Assembly: GCA_046350655.1 (NCBI GenBank)
Contig: JAXMAB010000008.1
Span: forward strand, 248,001-312,000
Source of the DNA: JAEUHO01 sp046350655
Lineage (GTDB): Bacteria; Planctomycetota; PLA2; JAEUHO01
Length of the DNA: 64,000 nucleotides
Direction: 5' to 3'
The notes under the pieces are model-generated. The model was not told the origin of the DNA and made no database searches. It saw only the letters and a program-made list of their open reading frames with translations. Numbering within the stretch: position 1 is the first letter of the stretch; the number at the start of each line of letters is the position of its first letter. This document shows, piece by piece, positions 43,170-51,526 of the stretch. A program made the position numbers and the translations under genes.

Positions 43170-45320
43170 GTGAGCCGCATCACGCAACTCCGCACCCGGG
43201 ACGGCCGCGTCGTCCCGTTCGACCTCCGGCGCGTCGCCGACGCGATCTACCGCGCGTCCCGATCCGCCGGCGCCGACGACCGCTTCCTCGCCGAGGAGCT
43301 GGCGGGCGTCGTCGTGCTGTACCTCGAGCGCGGCGCGGCGGGCCGGATCCCGGCGGTGGCCGACGTCGCGACGACGGTCGAGCGCGTGCTCGTCGACACG
43401 GGCCACGCGGCCGCGGCGCGGGCGTACGCCGCGCAGCGCGAGCGGCGGCGCGCCGCGCGCGAGGGCGGCGTCGTCGAGGTGGACGGCGACGAGGGCGAGC
43501 CGGCGCTGCCGCTCGTCGGCGGCGAGTCCGGCGGGCCCGTGCGCGCGTGGAGCCGCGAGCGCATCGCGGCGGCGCTGGTCGACGAGGCGGGCGTGGACCC
43601 CGCGACGGCCCTCGACGTCGCGCGGGCGGTCGAGGAGCGCGTGCTCGTGCGCGGCGTGCCCCGCATCGGGTCGTCGCTCGTGCGCGCGCTCGTGGACGCG
43701 GAGCTGTTCGACCGCGGGCACGTCGCGCTGCGCGACCGCCAGCGCGTCGTCGGCCTGCCGAAGAGCGACCTCGGCCGCCGGCTGGCCGAGGGCGCGTCGG
43801 ACCGGCGGGCGGCCGACCCGGCGGCGCTGGCGGAGTCGGTGGGCGAGGTCGTGTTGCGCCAGCACGTGCTCGAGGAGGAGATCCCGGCGGAGGCCGCGGA
43901 GGCCCACCGGCTCGGCGACCTCCACCTCGCGGACCTCGGCACGCCGCTGTCCGCGCGCCACGTCACGCTCTCCATCGAGGCGCTGCTCGCGCGGCACCTG
44001 CGGAGCGAGGGGGTACCCCGCGCGCTGGGCCCGCGCCGGTTCGGGGCCGCGCTCGGCGAGGCGGCGCTGCTCCACGGCGCGGCCGCGTCGCGCACGTTCA
44101 CGCTCGAGGACGTCAACGTCTTCCTGGCGCCGTTCGTGGACCGGCTCGAGGAGGACGCGTTGCAGCTCGAGGCCCGCGAGCTGCTGCTCTCGCCGGCGTT
44201 CCTCGCGTTCCCGCGGCGCGGGGGCCTCCTGCGCCTCGAGCTGGTGCTCACGGCCGAGGTCCCGCACCGGCTCGCGGCCCGCGAGGCCCTGCCGCCCGCG
44301 CCGCCAGGCCGCACGCTGGCCGACTTCGACGACGCCGCGCTCCGGGCGGGCAAGGCGATCCTCCTCGCGGCGGCCGAGTTGCGCCGGGAGGGGGCCGGGG
44401 CCCGCCTGCCGGACCTCACGGTCGTCGTGCCGCGGGGCGGGCCGCGCGATCCCGCGACGCGGTCGTTCCTCCAGGTCGCCCTCGGCCTCGCGGCCGAGAT
44501 CGGCGAGCCGGTCTTCGTCTTCGACGGGGCCGGCACGCCGTCGCGCGGCGGCCGGGCCCAGCGCGCGTCGAGCGCCGACGTGCCCGACCCCCTGCGCCAC
44601 GAGCGGGGCGACGTCACGGTGGCCTCGCTCGGGTCGGTGAACCTCGTGGCGGCCGCGCTGCGTGCCGGGCCCGACCGCGTGGACGCGTTCCTCGAGGACG
44701 TGGACCGGCTCGCGGTGCTGGCGGTGGCGTCGGCGGCCGCGCGCCGGGGCCTGCTCGTGCGCGGCGGGGCGTCGCCCGACGGCTCGTTGTGGGGCGTGCG
44801 CCGGGGGGTGGAGCCGCTGCTCGACCCCGACGGCGCGCTCCACGTCGTCGAGCCGGTGGGCCTCGACCGGGCCCTCGAAGTGCTCTCGGCGGGCGACGCG
44901 GAGGCCCGGGCCGACCTCGCGGCGCGGATCGCGCACCGGCTGAAGGTCCGCGTCGCCGACGAGGCGCGGCGGCACGACCTGCCGGTGGTCGTGGCCGAGA
45001 TCGGCGACCCGGAGGCCGCGCGCCGGTTCGCGGCCACCGACGTCGAGCGCTTCGAGACGGTGCGGGCCGCGTTCGCGGACGACGACGACCCCACGTACCG
45101 CCGCACCGTCGAGCTGGGCGAGGGCCGGTTCGTCGAGGCGTCGGGGCTCGTGAGCCCGCGCGGGGGCGGGCCGCGCCGTCGGGTGCGGCTGCGGCTCGAG
45201 GGCGACCGCCGGCCTTCCCTCGACGCGCTCTACGCGGGCCTCGAGGCGTCCGCGGCCGACGCGCGGGTGCTCGAGCACGTGCTCGACCCGTGGCCGCGGC
45301 GCTGGGTGCGACCCTCCTGA
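43170..45320 (+). CDS. cysteine-free class III ribonucleotide reductase (NrdD)-like protein with two ATP cones
   Basis: 716 residues. Residues about 3-95 form an ATP-cone domain (L-R-T-R-D-G-R-V-V-P-F-D-L-R-R-V-A-D-A-I), and a second, diverged cone follows (about 124-205). The rest follows the order of anaerobic reductase NrdD: A-E-A-H-R-L-G-D-L-H-L-A-D-L-G, then V-F-L-A-P-F-V-D-R-L, then P-R-R-G-G-L-L-R-L-E-L, then G-S-V-N-L-V-A-A-A-L-R-A-G. Yet the protein has no cysteine at all and no C-terminal glycyl-radical motif, so it cannot do the known thiyl-radical chemistry. It is likely a dNTP/ATP-sensing pseudoenzyme. Adjacent to nrdR. GTG start at the end of a GC-rich spacer. Confidence 0.72.
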   Translation: MSRITQLRTRDGRVVPFDLRRVADAIYRASRSAGADDRFLAEELAGVVVLYLERGAAGRIPAVADVATTVERVLVDTGHAAAARAYAAQRERRRAAREGGVVEVDGDEGEPALPLVGGESGGPVRAWSRERIAAALVDEAGVDPATALDVARAVEERVLVRGVPRIGSSLVRALVDAELFDRGHVALRDRQRVVGLPKSDLGRRLAEGASDRRAADPAALAESVGEVVLRQHVLEEEIPAEAAEAHRLGDLHLADLGTPLSARHVTLSIEALLARHLRSEGVPRALGPRRFGAALGEAALLHGAAASRTFTLEDVNVFLAPFVDRLEEDALQLEARELLLSPAFLAFPRRGGLLRLELVLTAEVPHRLAAREALPPAPPGRTLADFDDAALRAGKAILLAAAELRREGAGARLPDLTVVVPRGGPRDPATRSFLQVALGLAAEIGEPVFVFDGAGTPSRGGRAQRASSADVPDPLRHERGDVTVASLGSVNLVAAALRAGPDRVDAFLEDVDRLAVLAVASAAARRGLLVRGGASPDGSLWGVRRGVEPLLDPDGALHVVEPVGLDRALEVLSAGDAEARADLAARIAHRLKVRVADEARRHDLPVVVAEIGDPEAARRFAATDVERFETVRAAFADDDDPTYRRTVELGEGRFVEASGLVSPRGGGPRRRVRLRLEGDRRPSLDALYAGLEASAADARVLEHVLDPWPRRWVRPS

Positions 45321-45364
45321 CGGCAGGCTCCGGGCGCCCGGCTCCGGACGGCGGGCGCGGGACC

Positions 45365-45392
45365 GCGGGGCCCGGCGGCCCCCGGGCCCCGC
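45365..45392 (+). terminator. hairpin after the reductase-like gene
   Basis: Perfect 11-bp arms GCGGGGCCCGG (45365-45375) and CCGGGCCCCGC (45382-45392) with a 6-nt loop, followed by AGTTTCCC. The arms are variants of the dispersed 16-mer. A likely transcription stop between this gene and smc. Confidence 0.65.
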
Positions 45393-45497
45393 AGTTTCCC
45401 CCGCGGCCGACCGATCCGGGGAGGATGGGGGGGCGGAGTGTCCCCGGGTGGCGTTTCACTACGCCGCCCCCGGGTCGCAGGAGCCTCGGACCGCCCC

Positions 45498-48400
45498 ATG
45501 AAGATTCGTCGCCTCGAGCTGCAGGGCTTCAAGTCCTTCTGCGACCGGACCGTGTTCGAGTTCGGCGACGGCATCACGTCCGTCGTCGGGCCGAACGGCT
45601 GCGGCAAGAGCAACGTCGTCGACTCCATCAAGTGGGCGCTCGGCGACATGAGCCCCAAGTCGCTGCGCGGCAAGCGGATGGAGGACGTGATCTTCGCCGG
45701 CTCGGCCGGGCGCAAGCCGGCGGGCCTCGCCGAGGTCACCCTCGTCCTCGACAACACCGACGGGAGCCTGCCGAACGAGCGGCAGGAGGTGGCGATCACC
45801 CGGCGGCTCTACCGGTCCGGCGAGAGCGAGTACCTCCTCAACGGCGACGCGGGCCGCCTCAAGGACATCCGCGAGCTCTTCCTCGACACCGGCCTCGGCG
45901 CCGAGGGCCACTCCATCATGGAGCAGGGCCAGATCGACGCGCTCCTGCGGGCCAACTCGACGGACCGCCGCGGCATCTTCGAGGAGGCCGCCGGCGTCTC
46001 CCGCTACAAGCAGCGGAAGAAGGAGGCGGAGAGCAAGCTCGAGAAGACGAGCGAGAACCTCGAGCGCATGCGCGACGTCCTCGACCTCGAGGAGAAGCGC
46101 CTCCGGTCGCTCAAGACGCAGGCCTCCCGCGCGAGGCGGTACCGCGAGCTGGTGGACGACCTCCGCCGCAAGAAGGTGACAGCCGCGGTCCTGCGCTGGC
46201 GCGGGGTCACGGCCGAGCGCGCCGCCCTCGAGCAGGCGATCGACGCGGCCCGCCTGCGCGAGGAGGCGGCCGCCGCCGACCTCGCCGCCCTCGAGGCCGA
46301 GACGACGAAGCGCGGAGAGGAGAAGGAGACGGCCCGCGGGCGCGTCCACGAGCTCGAGAGCGCCATCGCGCAGGCCGCGGGCGACGCCCGCGCCGCCGAG
46401 GACCGCGTCGCGTACACCAAGCGCACGCTCGACGACCTGCGGGCCCGCATCGAGACGGCCCGGCGCGTCGCGGCGGAGTGCGAGGAGAAGCGCGCGGCCC
46501 TCGAGCCGGAGGCGGCCGCCGCCGACGCCGAGGCCGCGGCCGGGCGCGAGCGCGTCGTGGCGCTCGAGGCCGACGTGACCGCCGTCGAGGCCGACCTCGC
46601 CGCGCTCGAGCGCGAGGCCGAGACGGTCCGCGCGGCCCACGAGGGCGCCAAGCGCGCGGTGCTCGACCTCCTGCAGCGCGTCTCGCGCGCGCGCAACGCC
46701 GAGACCGAGCGCCGGACCGAGATCCGCCAGGCCGAGGCCCGGCTCGCGCGGCTCGCGGAGCAGCGCGCCGACCTGAAGGCCCGGCTCGCGCGGGTCGAGG
46801 GCGAGGCCGTCGAGCTCGAGGCCGCCGCGGTGAAGATGGACGAGGCCGCCGCCAGCGCCGGCAAGGCGCTCGCCGAGGCCGAGGAGGCCCGCGCCCGCCA
46901 CGGCGAGGAGGCCGAGGGCGCCGAGCGCCGCCGGTCGCACCTCGCCGAGGAGCGCGCCAAGAAGGCCGAGCGCCTCGACGTGCTGAAGCGCATGGCGGCC
47001 GCGTACGAGGGCGTCGAGGGCGGCGCCAAGCTGGTGCTCGAGGAGGCGGCCCGCCGCGCCGAGGGGGACGGCGTGCTCGGCCTGCTCGCCGACCGCATCG
47101 AGGCCAGCAAGGACGGCGCGCACCTGCTCGACCGCCTGCTCGGCCACGCGGCCGGCGCGATCCTCGTCAAGACGACCGCCGACGCGATCCGCTGGCTCGA
47201 GTGGCTGAAGGGCCGCGGCGGCGCGCGGGCCCGGTTCCTCGCCCTCGACCTGGCGCGCGAGGACGCGCCGTCGCTCCCCTCCGCCGTGGGCCCGGTCCGC
47301 GGCGACGACGCGGTGCTGCGCCTCGTGGCGTCGGCCGCGTCGGGCTGCGTCCTCGTGCCGGACCTCGCGGCCGGCGTCGCGGCGTGGCGCTCGACGCCCG
47401 GCGGCACCAACGCGGTCACGCCCTCGGGCGACCGCGTCACCGCGTCCGGCGCGCTCGTCAACGGCGCCGGCGCCCAGTCCCTCGGCCTCGTCGAGCGCGC
47501 CGGCGAGGTCCGCCGGCTGTCCGACGAGGTCCGCGCGCTCGCCGCCCAGGTGGACGAGGCCCGCGCCGCCGCCGACCAGGCCCGCGCCGCGCTCCGCGCC
47601 GACGAGGAGACGGTCCGCCGCCTGCGCCAGGAGCTGGCGCGCCGCGCCGAGGACCGCTCGCGCCACGGCGCGTCGCTCGCCCGCGTCGAGAAGGAGCGCA
47701 CGCACCTCTCCGACACGCTCTCGGTGGCCGAGAGCGAGGCCCGCGAGCTCGACGAGGCCAAGGCCGAGGCCGAGGTCGGCGCCGCGAAGGCCCACGAGGA
47801 GGCCAGCGGCCTCGAGGTCGAGCGCGCCGCCGCCGAGGGCAACGCCGCCGACAGCATGGCGTCGTTCGTCGTGCTCGAGGGCCGCATGAAGGCCGTGGGC
47901 GAGCGCCGGATGTCGGCCCGCCTCGCGGTGGGCGACGCGCGGTCGCGCGCCGACGCCGCGGCCGGCCGCGCGTCGCGCCTGCGCCGCGACGCCGCGCTCC
48001 TCGCCGAACGCGCCGAGGGCGCGCGGACCGAGGCCGAGGCGCTCGTCGCCCGCGTCTCCGCCGGCGAGGTCGAGATCGCCGAGGCCGAGGCCGTCTTCCG
48101 CGACCGCGACGCGGCCCGCCGCCGCGACGCCGACCTCCTCGTCGAGGCCCGCAAGGCCGTGGACGCGCTCGACCGCGGGCTGCTCGACGCCCGCAGCCGC
48201 ACCGTCGAGGTCCACGCGCTCCACGAGAAGCTCCGCGAGGAGCTCGACGGCTTCCGCCGCCGCGAGGCCGAGCACCGGATCCGCATCGAGGCCCTCGTCG
48301 AGCAGGTGCGCAGCGAGCACGGCGTCGAGCTCGAGGCCGCCGCGGCCGACCCGACGCTCGCGATCCCCGCGGCCCCCGTCGAGGGGACCCCGGCGGAAGG

Positions 48401-49100
48401 CGCCCCGGCCGTCGATCCCGCGACCCTCGACCCGGTCGCCCTGGATGCGGCGATCGCGGACCTGAAGCTCCGCATCGACGAGCTCGGCAACGTCAACCTC
48501 AACGCCATCACCGAGATGGAGGAGGCCGAGCAGCGCGTCACGTTCCTGAAGACCCAGGAGAAGGACCTCCTCGACGCGAAGGAGCAACTCGGCGCCGCCA
48601 TCGTGCAGCTCGACCAGCTCTCGGTGACCCGCTTCACCGAGACCTTCGAGAAGGTGCGCGAGCACTTCCGCGAGACGTTCCGCCGGCTCTTCGGCGGTGG
48701 TCGCGCCGAGATCACCCTCGAGAACCCCGCCGACGTCCTCGAGTCCGGCATCGACATCGTCGCGCGGCCTCCTGGGAAGGAGCCCCGCAGCATTGGCCTG
48801 CTCTCGGGTGGCGAGAAGACCCTCACCGCGGTCGCCCTCCTCTTCGCCGTCTTCCGCGCCAAGCCCTCTCCGTTCGCCATCCTGGACGAGGTGGATGCGG
48901 CCTTGGACGAGGCCAACATTCGCCGGTTGGTGACCCTCCTCTCCGAGTTCACCAAGGAGAGCCAGTTCCTCGTGGTGACCCATGCCAAGACCACCATGGA
49001 AGCGGCGGACATGCTGTATGGCGTCACCATGGAAGAGCCCGGGGTCAGCAAGCGCGTCGCCGTCAAGTTGGGAGCCCAAGAGGCCACCGCCGCGGGGTAG
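45498..49100 (+). CDS. smc: chromosome segregation/condensation protein SMC
   Basis: ATP-driven loop extruder that compacts and separates chromosomes, normally with ScpA and ScpB. 1200 residues, normal length. Walker A is G31-P-N-G-C-G-K-S38; two long coiled coils (about 170-500 and 680-1000) flank a hinge near 510-660 with G-A-K-L-V-L-E and G-A-I-L-V-K. The ABC signature is L1102-S-G-G-E-K, and Walker B is F-A-I-L-D1130-E1131-V-D. ATG start. From about base 48,680 codon use changes: AT-ending codons such as ATT, GGT, GAT, GAA, CAT and TAT become frequent after about 1000 codons almost without them. scpA/scpB are not adjacent. Confidence 0.96.
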   Translation: MKIRRLELQGFKSFCDRTVFEFGDGITSVVGPNGCGKSNVVDSIKWALGDMSPKSLRGKRMEDVIFAGSAGRKPAGLAEVTLVLDNTDGSLPNERQEVAITRRLYRSGESEYLLNGDAGRLKDIRELFLDTGLGAEGHSIMEQGQIDALLRANSTDRRGIFEEAAGVSRYKQRKKEAESKLEKTSENLERMRDVLDLEEKRLRSLKTQASRARRYRELVDDLRRKKVTAAVLRWRGVTAERAALEQAIDAARLREEAAAADLAALEAETTKRGEEKETARGRVHELESAIAQAAGDARAAEDRVAYTKRTLDDLRARIETARRVAAECEEKRAALEPEAAAADAEAAAGRERVVALEADVTAVEADLAALEREAETVRAAHEGAKRAVLDLLQRVSRARNAETERRTEIRQAEARLARLAEQRADLKARLARVEGEAVELEAAAVKMDEAAASAGKALAEAEEARARHGEEAEGAERRRSHLAEERAKKAERLDVLKRMAAAYEGVEGGAKLVLEEAARRAEGDGVLGLLADRIEASKDGAHLLDRLLGHAAGAILVKTTADAIRWLEWLKGRGGARARFLALDLAREDAPSLPSAVGPVRGDDAVLRLVASAASGCVLVPDLAAGVAAWRSTPGGTNAVTPSGDRVTASGALVNGAGAQSLGLVERAGEVRRLSDEVRALAAQVDEARAAADQARAALRADEETVRRLRQELARRAEDRSRHGASLARVEKERTHLSDTLSVAESEARELDEAKAEAEVGAAKAHEEASGLEVERAAAEGNAADSMASFVVLEGRMKAVGERRMSARLAVGDARSRADAAAGRASRLRRDAALLAERAEGARTEAEALVARVSAGEVEIAEAEAVFRDRDAARRRDADLLVEARKAVDALDRGLLDARSRTVEVHALHEKLREELDGFRRREAEHRIRIEALVEQVRSEHGVELEAAAADPTLAIPAAPVEGTPAEGAPAVDPATLDPVALDAAIADLKLRIDELGNVNLNAITEMEEAEQRVTFLKTQEKDLLDAKEQLGAAIVQLDQLSVTRFTETFEKVREHFRETFRRLFGGGRAEITLENPADVLESGIDIVARPPGKEPRSIGLLSGGEKTLTAVALLFAVFRAKPSPFAILDEVDAALDEANIRRLVTLLSEFTKESQFLVVTHAKTTMEAADMLYGVTMEEPGVSKRVAVKLGAQEATAAG

Positions 49101-49131
49101 GCGATTCGCATCGGGCGGGCGTCTTTTGCGG

Positions 49132-49344
49132 GATCTGATTCAGGGGGGTGCGGGCTCGCTGGCGCACGGCCGGGCCGCGCGGAACGCTCGCTTGCGTCGC
49201 CCCGCCTCAAAGGACGCGGCGCTCGCTGGCGCGCGCGAGGTTTGGCGTGATCTGATCCAGGGGGGTGCGGGCTCGCTGGCGCACGGCCGGGCCGCGCGGA
49301 ACGCTCGCTTGCGTCCGCTCCGCCTCAAAGGACGCGACGCTCGC
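49132..49344. repeat. direct repeat R1, two copies spaced 117 bp
   Basis: Copies at about 49132-49228 and 49249-49344 share about 95 bp almost base for base, beginning GATCTGAT(T/C)CAGGGGGGTG and including GGCCGGGCCGCGCGGAACG. Just downstream of smc. It lies in a 732-bp gap with no convincing gene; a TTGACA at 49450-49455 (perfect -35) lies further on but has no good -10 at the right distance. Confidence 0.85.
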
Positions 49345-49501
49345 GTTCCGCGGAGAGTCCCCCGAGGGCCACGGCGTCGGCGTGCCTCGGATGTGGCGGA
49401 CACAGGCAAACGGGATCTACCCTTGCGCGGCCGGGCGCCATCGAGCCCGTTGACAGGCACGTCCCTCCTGTAAGGGCTTCTGAACCCTGATTGCTCTTCG
49501 T

Positions 49502-49712
49502 GGGTGCGGACGCGTCACGGGGCGATGGATGCGTCGCGGGACGGGCCACGCGATAGGGGTGTTCACCGCGCGACGGCCTCGGTGGGGGGAACGGTGCCCG
49601 CGGGTGCGGACGCGTGGGGGGGCGACGGACGCGTCGCGGGACGGGCCACGCGATAGGGGTGTTCACCGCGCGACGGCCTCGGCGGGGGGAACGGTGCCCG
49701 TGGGTGCGGACG
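49502..49712. repeat. 100-bp tandem repeat R2, two full copies and a partial third
   Basis: GGGTGCGGACG recurs at 49502, 49602 and 49702, a period of exactly 100 bp. The two full units differ at only a few positions and contain GCGTCGCGGGACGGGCCACG and a GATAGGGGTGTTCACC segment that is AT-richer than the surroundings. Unrelated in sequence to R1. Confidence 0.87.
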
Positions 49713-49820
49713 CCAACGTCGCGGAGCCTCGCGGAACGGGCCTCGCGTTGGAGGAGGGAGGCGCTGCGCACCGGACGGGGTCGGTCCTGGGGCTTCGGAC
49801 GGGCCACCGTGAGAGGGACG

Positions 49821-49826
49821 TAGGAT
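49821..49826 (+). promoter_or_regulatory. candidate -10 element TAGGAT, leaderless spacing
   Basis: TAGGAT ends 6 nt before the ATG of the next gene, the same spacing as TAGACT at moxR. The bases between (GGAGCC) could also act as a very close ribosome site, so both readings are open. Confidence 0.4.
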
Positions 49827-49832
49827 GGAGCC

Positions 49833-50792
49833 ATGAACGCCGACGCGAAGGAGCCGCCGAAGGACCCCTCGCCGTTCCAGCTGGAACCGGAAGAGGTCGC
49901 CGCGCGACCCATTCCCCCCGTCGTCGAAGACTCCCCCGAGACCGTCGCCAAGGAACAGGCGCCGCCCGCGGAGGCCAAGGTTGTCGGGAAGGATGGCGAA
50001 GAACGCGTCATCTCGACGAAGACCCTCCGCGAACGGAAGGACCCCTCGTCCCGCACGCACTCCGGACCGCTGCCGCTGCCGCCGGGCTGGCCCCGCGAAG
50101 CGCTCTCGTTCCCCGTGCGCGCCGTTCGCGTGTTCGCCGTCGGCGTCGCCGTCTGGGTCGCGGCCGACCTCGCGGGCGCGGTCAATGCCCTCCTCGGGTG
50201 GATCGCCGTCGTCGCCTCGACCCTGCTCGCCGCCCGCTGGCAGCTCCGCGCGGTCGTGCGCACCGCCACCGGCGACGACGTCGCGCCGACCCCGACCGCC
50301 GCCCCGCGCGAGGACCCCGACGCCCCCGCGCCGCGCGCCATCGGCCGCACCGACTTCGACCTGAGCCGCCTGCGTCCGCTCGCCTGGTTCGGGCTCTCCC
50401 TCGTGCCCGCGCTCATCCCGTTCCTCGCGCCGTACCTGCGGGCCCCGTCGAACCCCGTGCGGACCGGCGGCGAGACCGCGTTCCTCGTCGTCGCCCTGGC
50501 GCTCGCGCTCGGCGTGATGGCGCCGTCGCTCCTGTTGTCGGTCGCGTTCGACGACCGCGACCTCGAGAAGCCGTGGCACGCCGTCCGGTGGTTCCTGCGC
50601 GGCCCGCTCGCGTTCGTCGCGCTCGGCCTGTCGTGGGCCGTCGTGATCGCCGGGTCGCTGCTCGTCTTCGCGCGCTGGGGCTCGCTCGCCGGCACGCTCC
50701 TCGTGTCGGTGCCGGTCCGCGCGGCCGCGGTGTACGCGCTCCTGCTCTCGGCGCGCCTCCTCGGCGTGCTCGGACGGCGCTACGAGCCCTGA
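49833..50792 (+). CDS. multi-pass membrane protein of unknown function
   Basis: 319 residues. The first about 85 residues are hydrophilic, acidic and proline-rich. Then come two membrane segments (about 95-130), a polar loop, and four or more further segments up to about 305. This resembles bacterial DUF4013 or glycerophosphodiester-type membrane regions only loosely; no family is claimed. Its stop overlaps the end of the convergent HAD gene by 13 bp. Confidence 0.72.
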   Translation: MNADAKEPPKDPSPFQLEPEEVAARPIPPVVEDSPETVAKEQAPPAEAKVVGKDGEERVISTKTLRERKDPSSRTHSGPLPLPPGWPREALSFPVRAVRVFAVGVAVWVAADLAGAVNALLGWIAVVASTLLAARWQLRAVVRTATGDDVAPTPTAAPREDPDAPAPRAIGRTDFDLSRLRPLAWFGLSLVPALIPFLAPYLRAPSNPVRTGGETAFLVVALALALGVMAPSLLLSVAFDDRDLEKPWHAVRWFLRGPLAFVALGLSWAVVIAGSLLVFARWGSLAGTLLVSVPVRAAAVYALLLSARLLGVLGRRYEP

Positions 50793-51526
50793 GGGGCCTC
50801 GGGCGCGGCGGGCCTCGCGTCGGCGGAGGCCGGGGTCGCCGCCTCGATCGCCGGCAGGCCGAGGTAGGCCAGCACCGCGCGCAGGTCCGCCGCCTCGGGG
50901 ATGCCGGGCGGCGTCGGCCGCGCGCCGAACTCGCCCCCGCGGATCCGCAGCGCCTGCATCCCGAGCCGCGTCGCCGCCGCGATCTCGGCGTCCGGCCGGT
51001 CGCCCACGACCAGCACCTCGTTCGCCGCGAGACCGGAGCGCGCGAGCCAGGCCCGCATCAGCTCCTCCTTGCCCCGCCGCGTGAACACGTCGTCGAAGAG
51101 CACCTCGTCGAACGCGCCCTCGAGGCCCAGCGCCTTCACCTTCTTCTCCTGCGTGCCCGGGTGGCCCATGGAGAGCAACACGAGCCGCGCGGTCGCGCGC
51201 ACCCGCCGCAGCACCTCCGCCGTGAACGGGAACGGGGCCAGCGGGCCGGGGTCGCGGTCGTAGAACGCCCGCCGGCCGGCCTCGGCCACGCGCACCGGGT
51301 TCACCGCGCGGAAACACGCCGCCACCGCGTCGTCGAGGTCGTGTTCGACGCCGACCAGCGACAGCCGCGCGTCGAGCACCTCGTCGACCGTCGCGCGCGC
51401 GCCCGCCTCGACCATCGCCTTCGCCGCCTCGCGGTGCGCCGGGCCGACGCACTGCGTGAAGCAGTCGTACAGCGTGTCGTCGAGGTCCATCACCACCGCG
51501 CGGACCGTCGGAGCCGTCCCGCTCAT
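50780..51526 (-). CDS. HAD-superfamily hydrolase (phosphatase)
   Basis: 248 residues. HAD motif I is D-L-D-D-T-L-Y, motif II is L-L-S-M-G, the motif III lysine is in the K-K-V-K-A-L-G region, and motif IV is G-D-R-P-D-A-E-I. Small alpha-helical cap, as in subfamily IA phosphatases. The last about 25 residues are an Ala/Pro tail. Its ATG overlaps the stop of the GHMP kinase gene by 4 bp, so the two are translationally coupled and probably act in the same pathway: a sugar kinase and a phosphatase. Confidence 0.88.
   Translation of the reverse strand: MSGTAPTVRAVVMDLDDTLYDCFTQCVGPAHREAAKAMVEAGARATVDEVLDARLSLVGVEHDLDDAVAACFRAVNPVRVAEAGRRAFYDRDPGPLAPFPFTAEVLRRVRATARLVLLSMGHPGTQEKKVKALGLEGAFDEVLFDDVFTRRGKEELMRAWLARSGLAANEVLVVGDRPDAEIAAATRLGMQALRIRGGEFGARPTPPGIPEAADLRAVLAYLGLPAIEAATPASADARPAAPEAPQGS

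Noticed and set aside
49450..49476. Strong promoter with perfect TTGACA
   Set aside because: No TATAAT-like hexamer at 16-18 nt. The nearest AT-rich step is too close, and the next gene has its own TAGGAT element.
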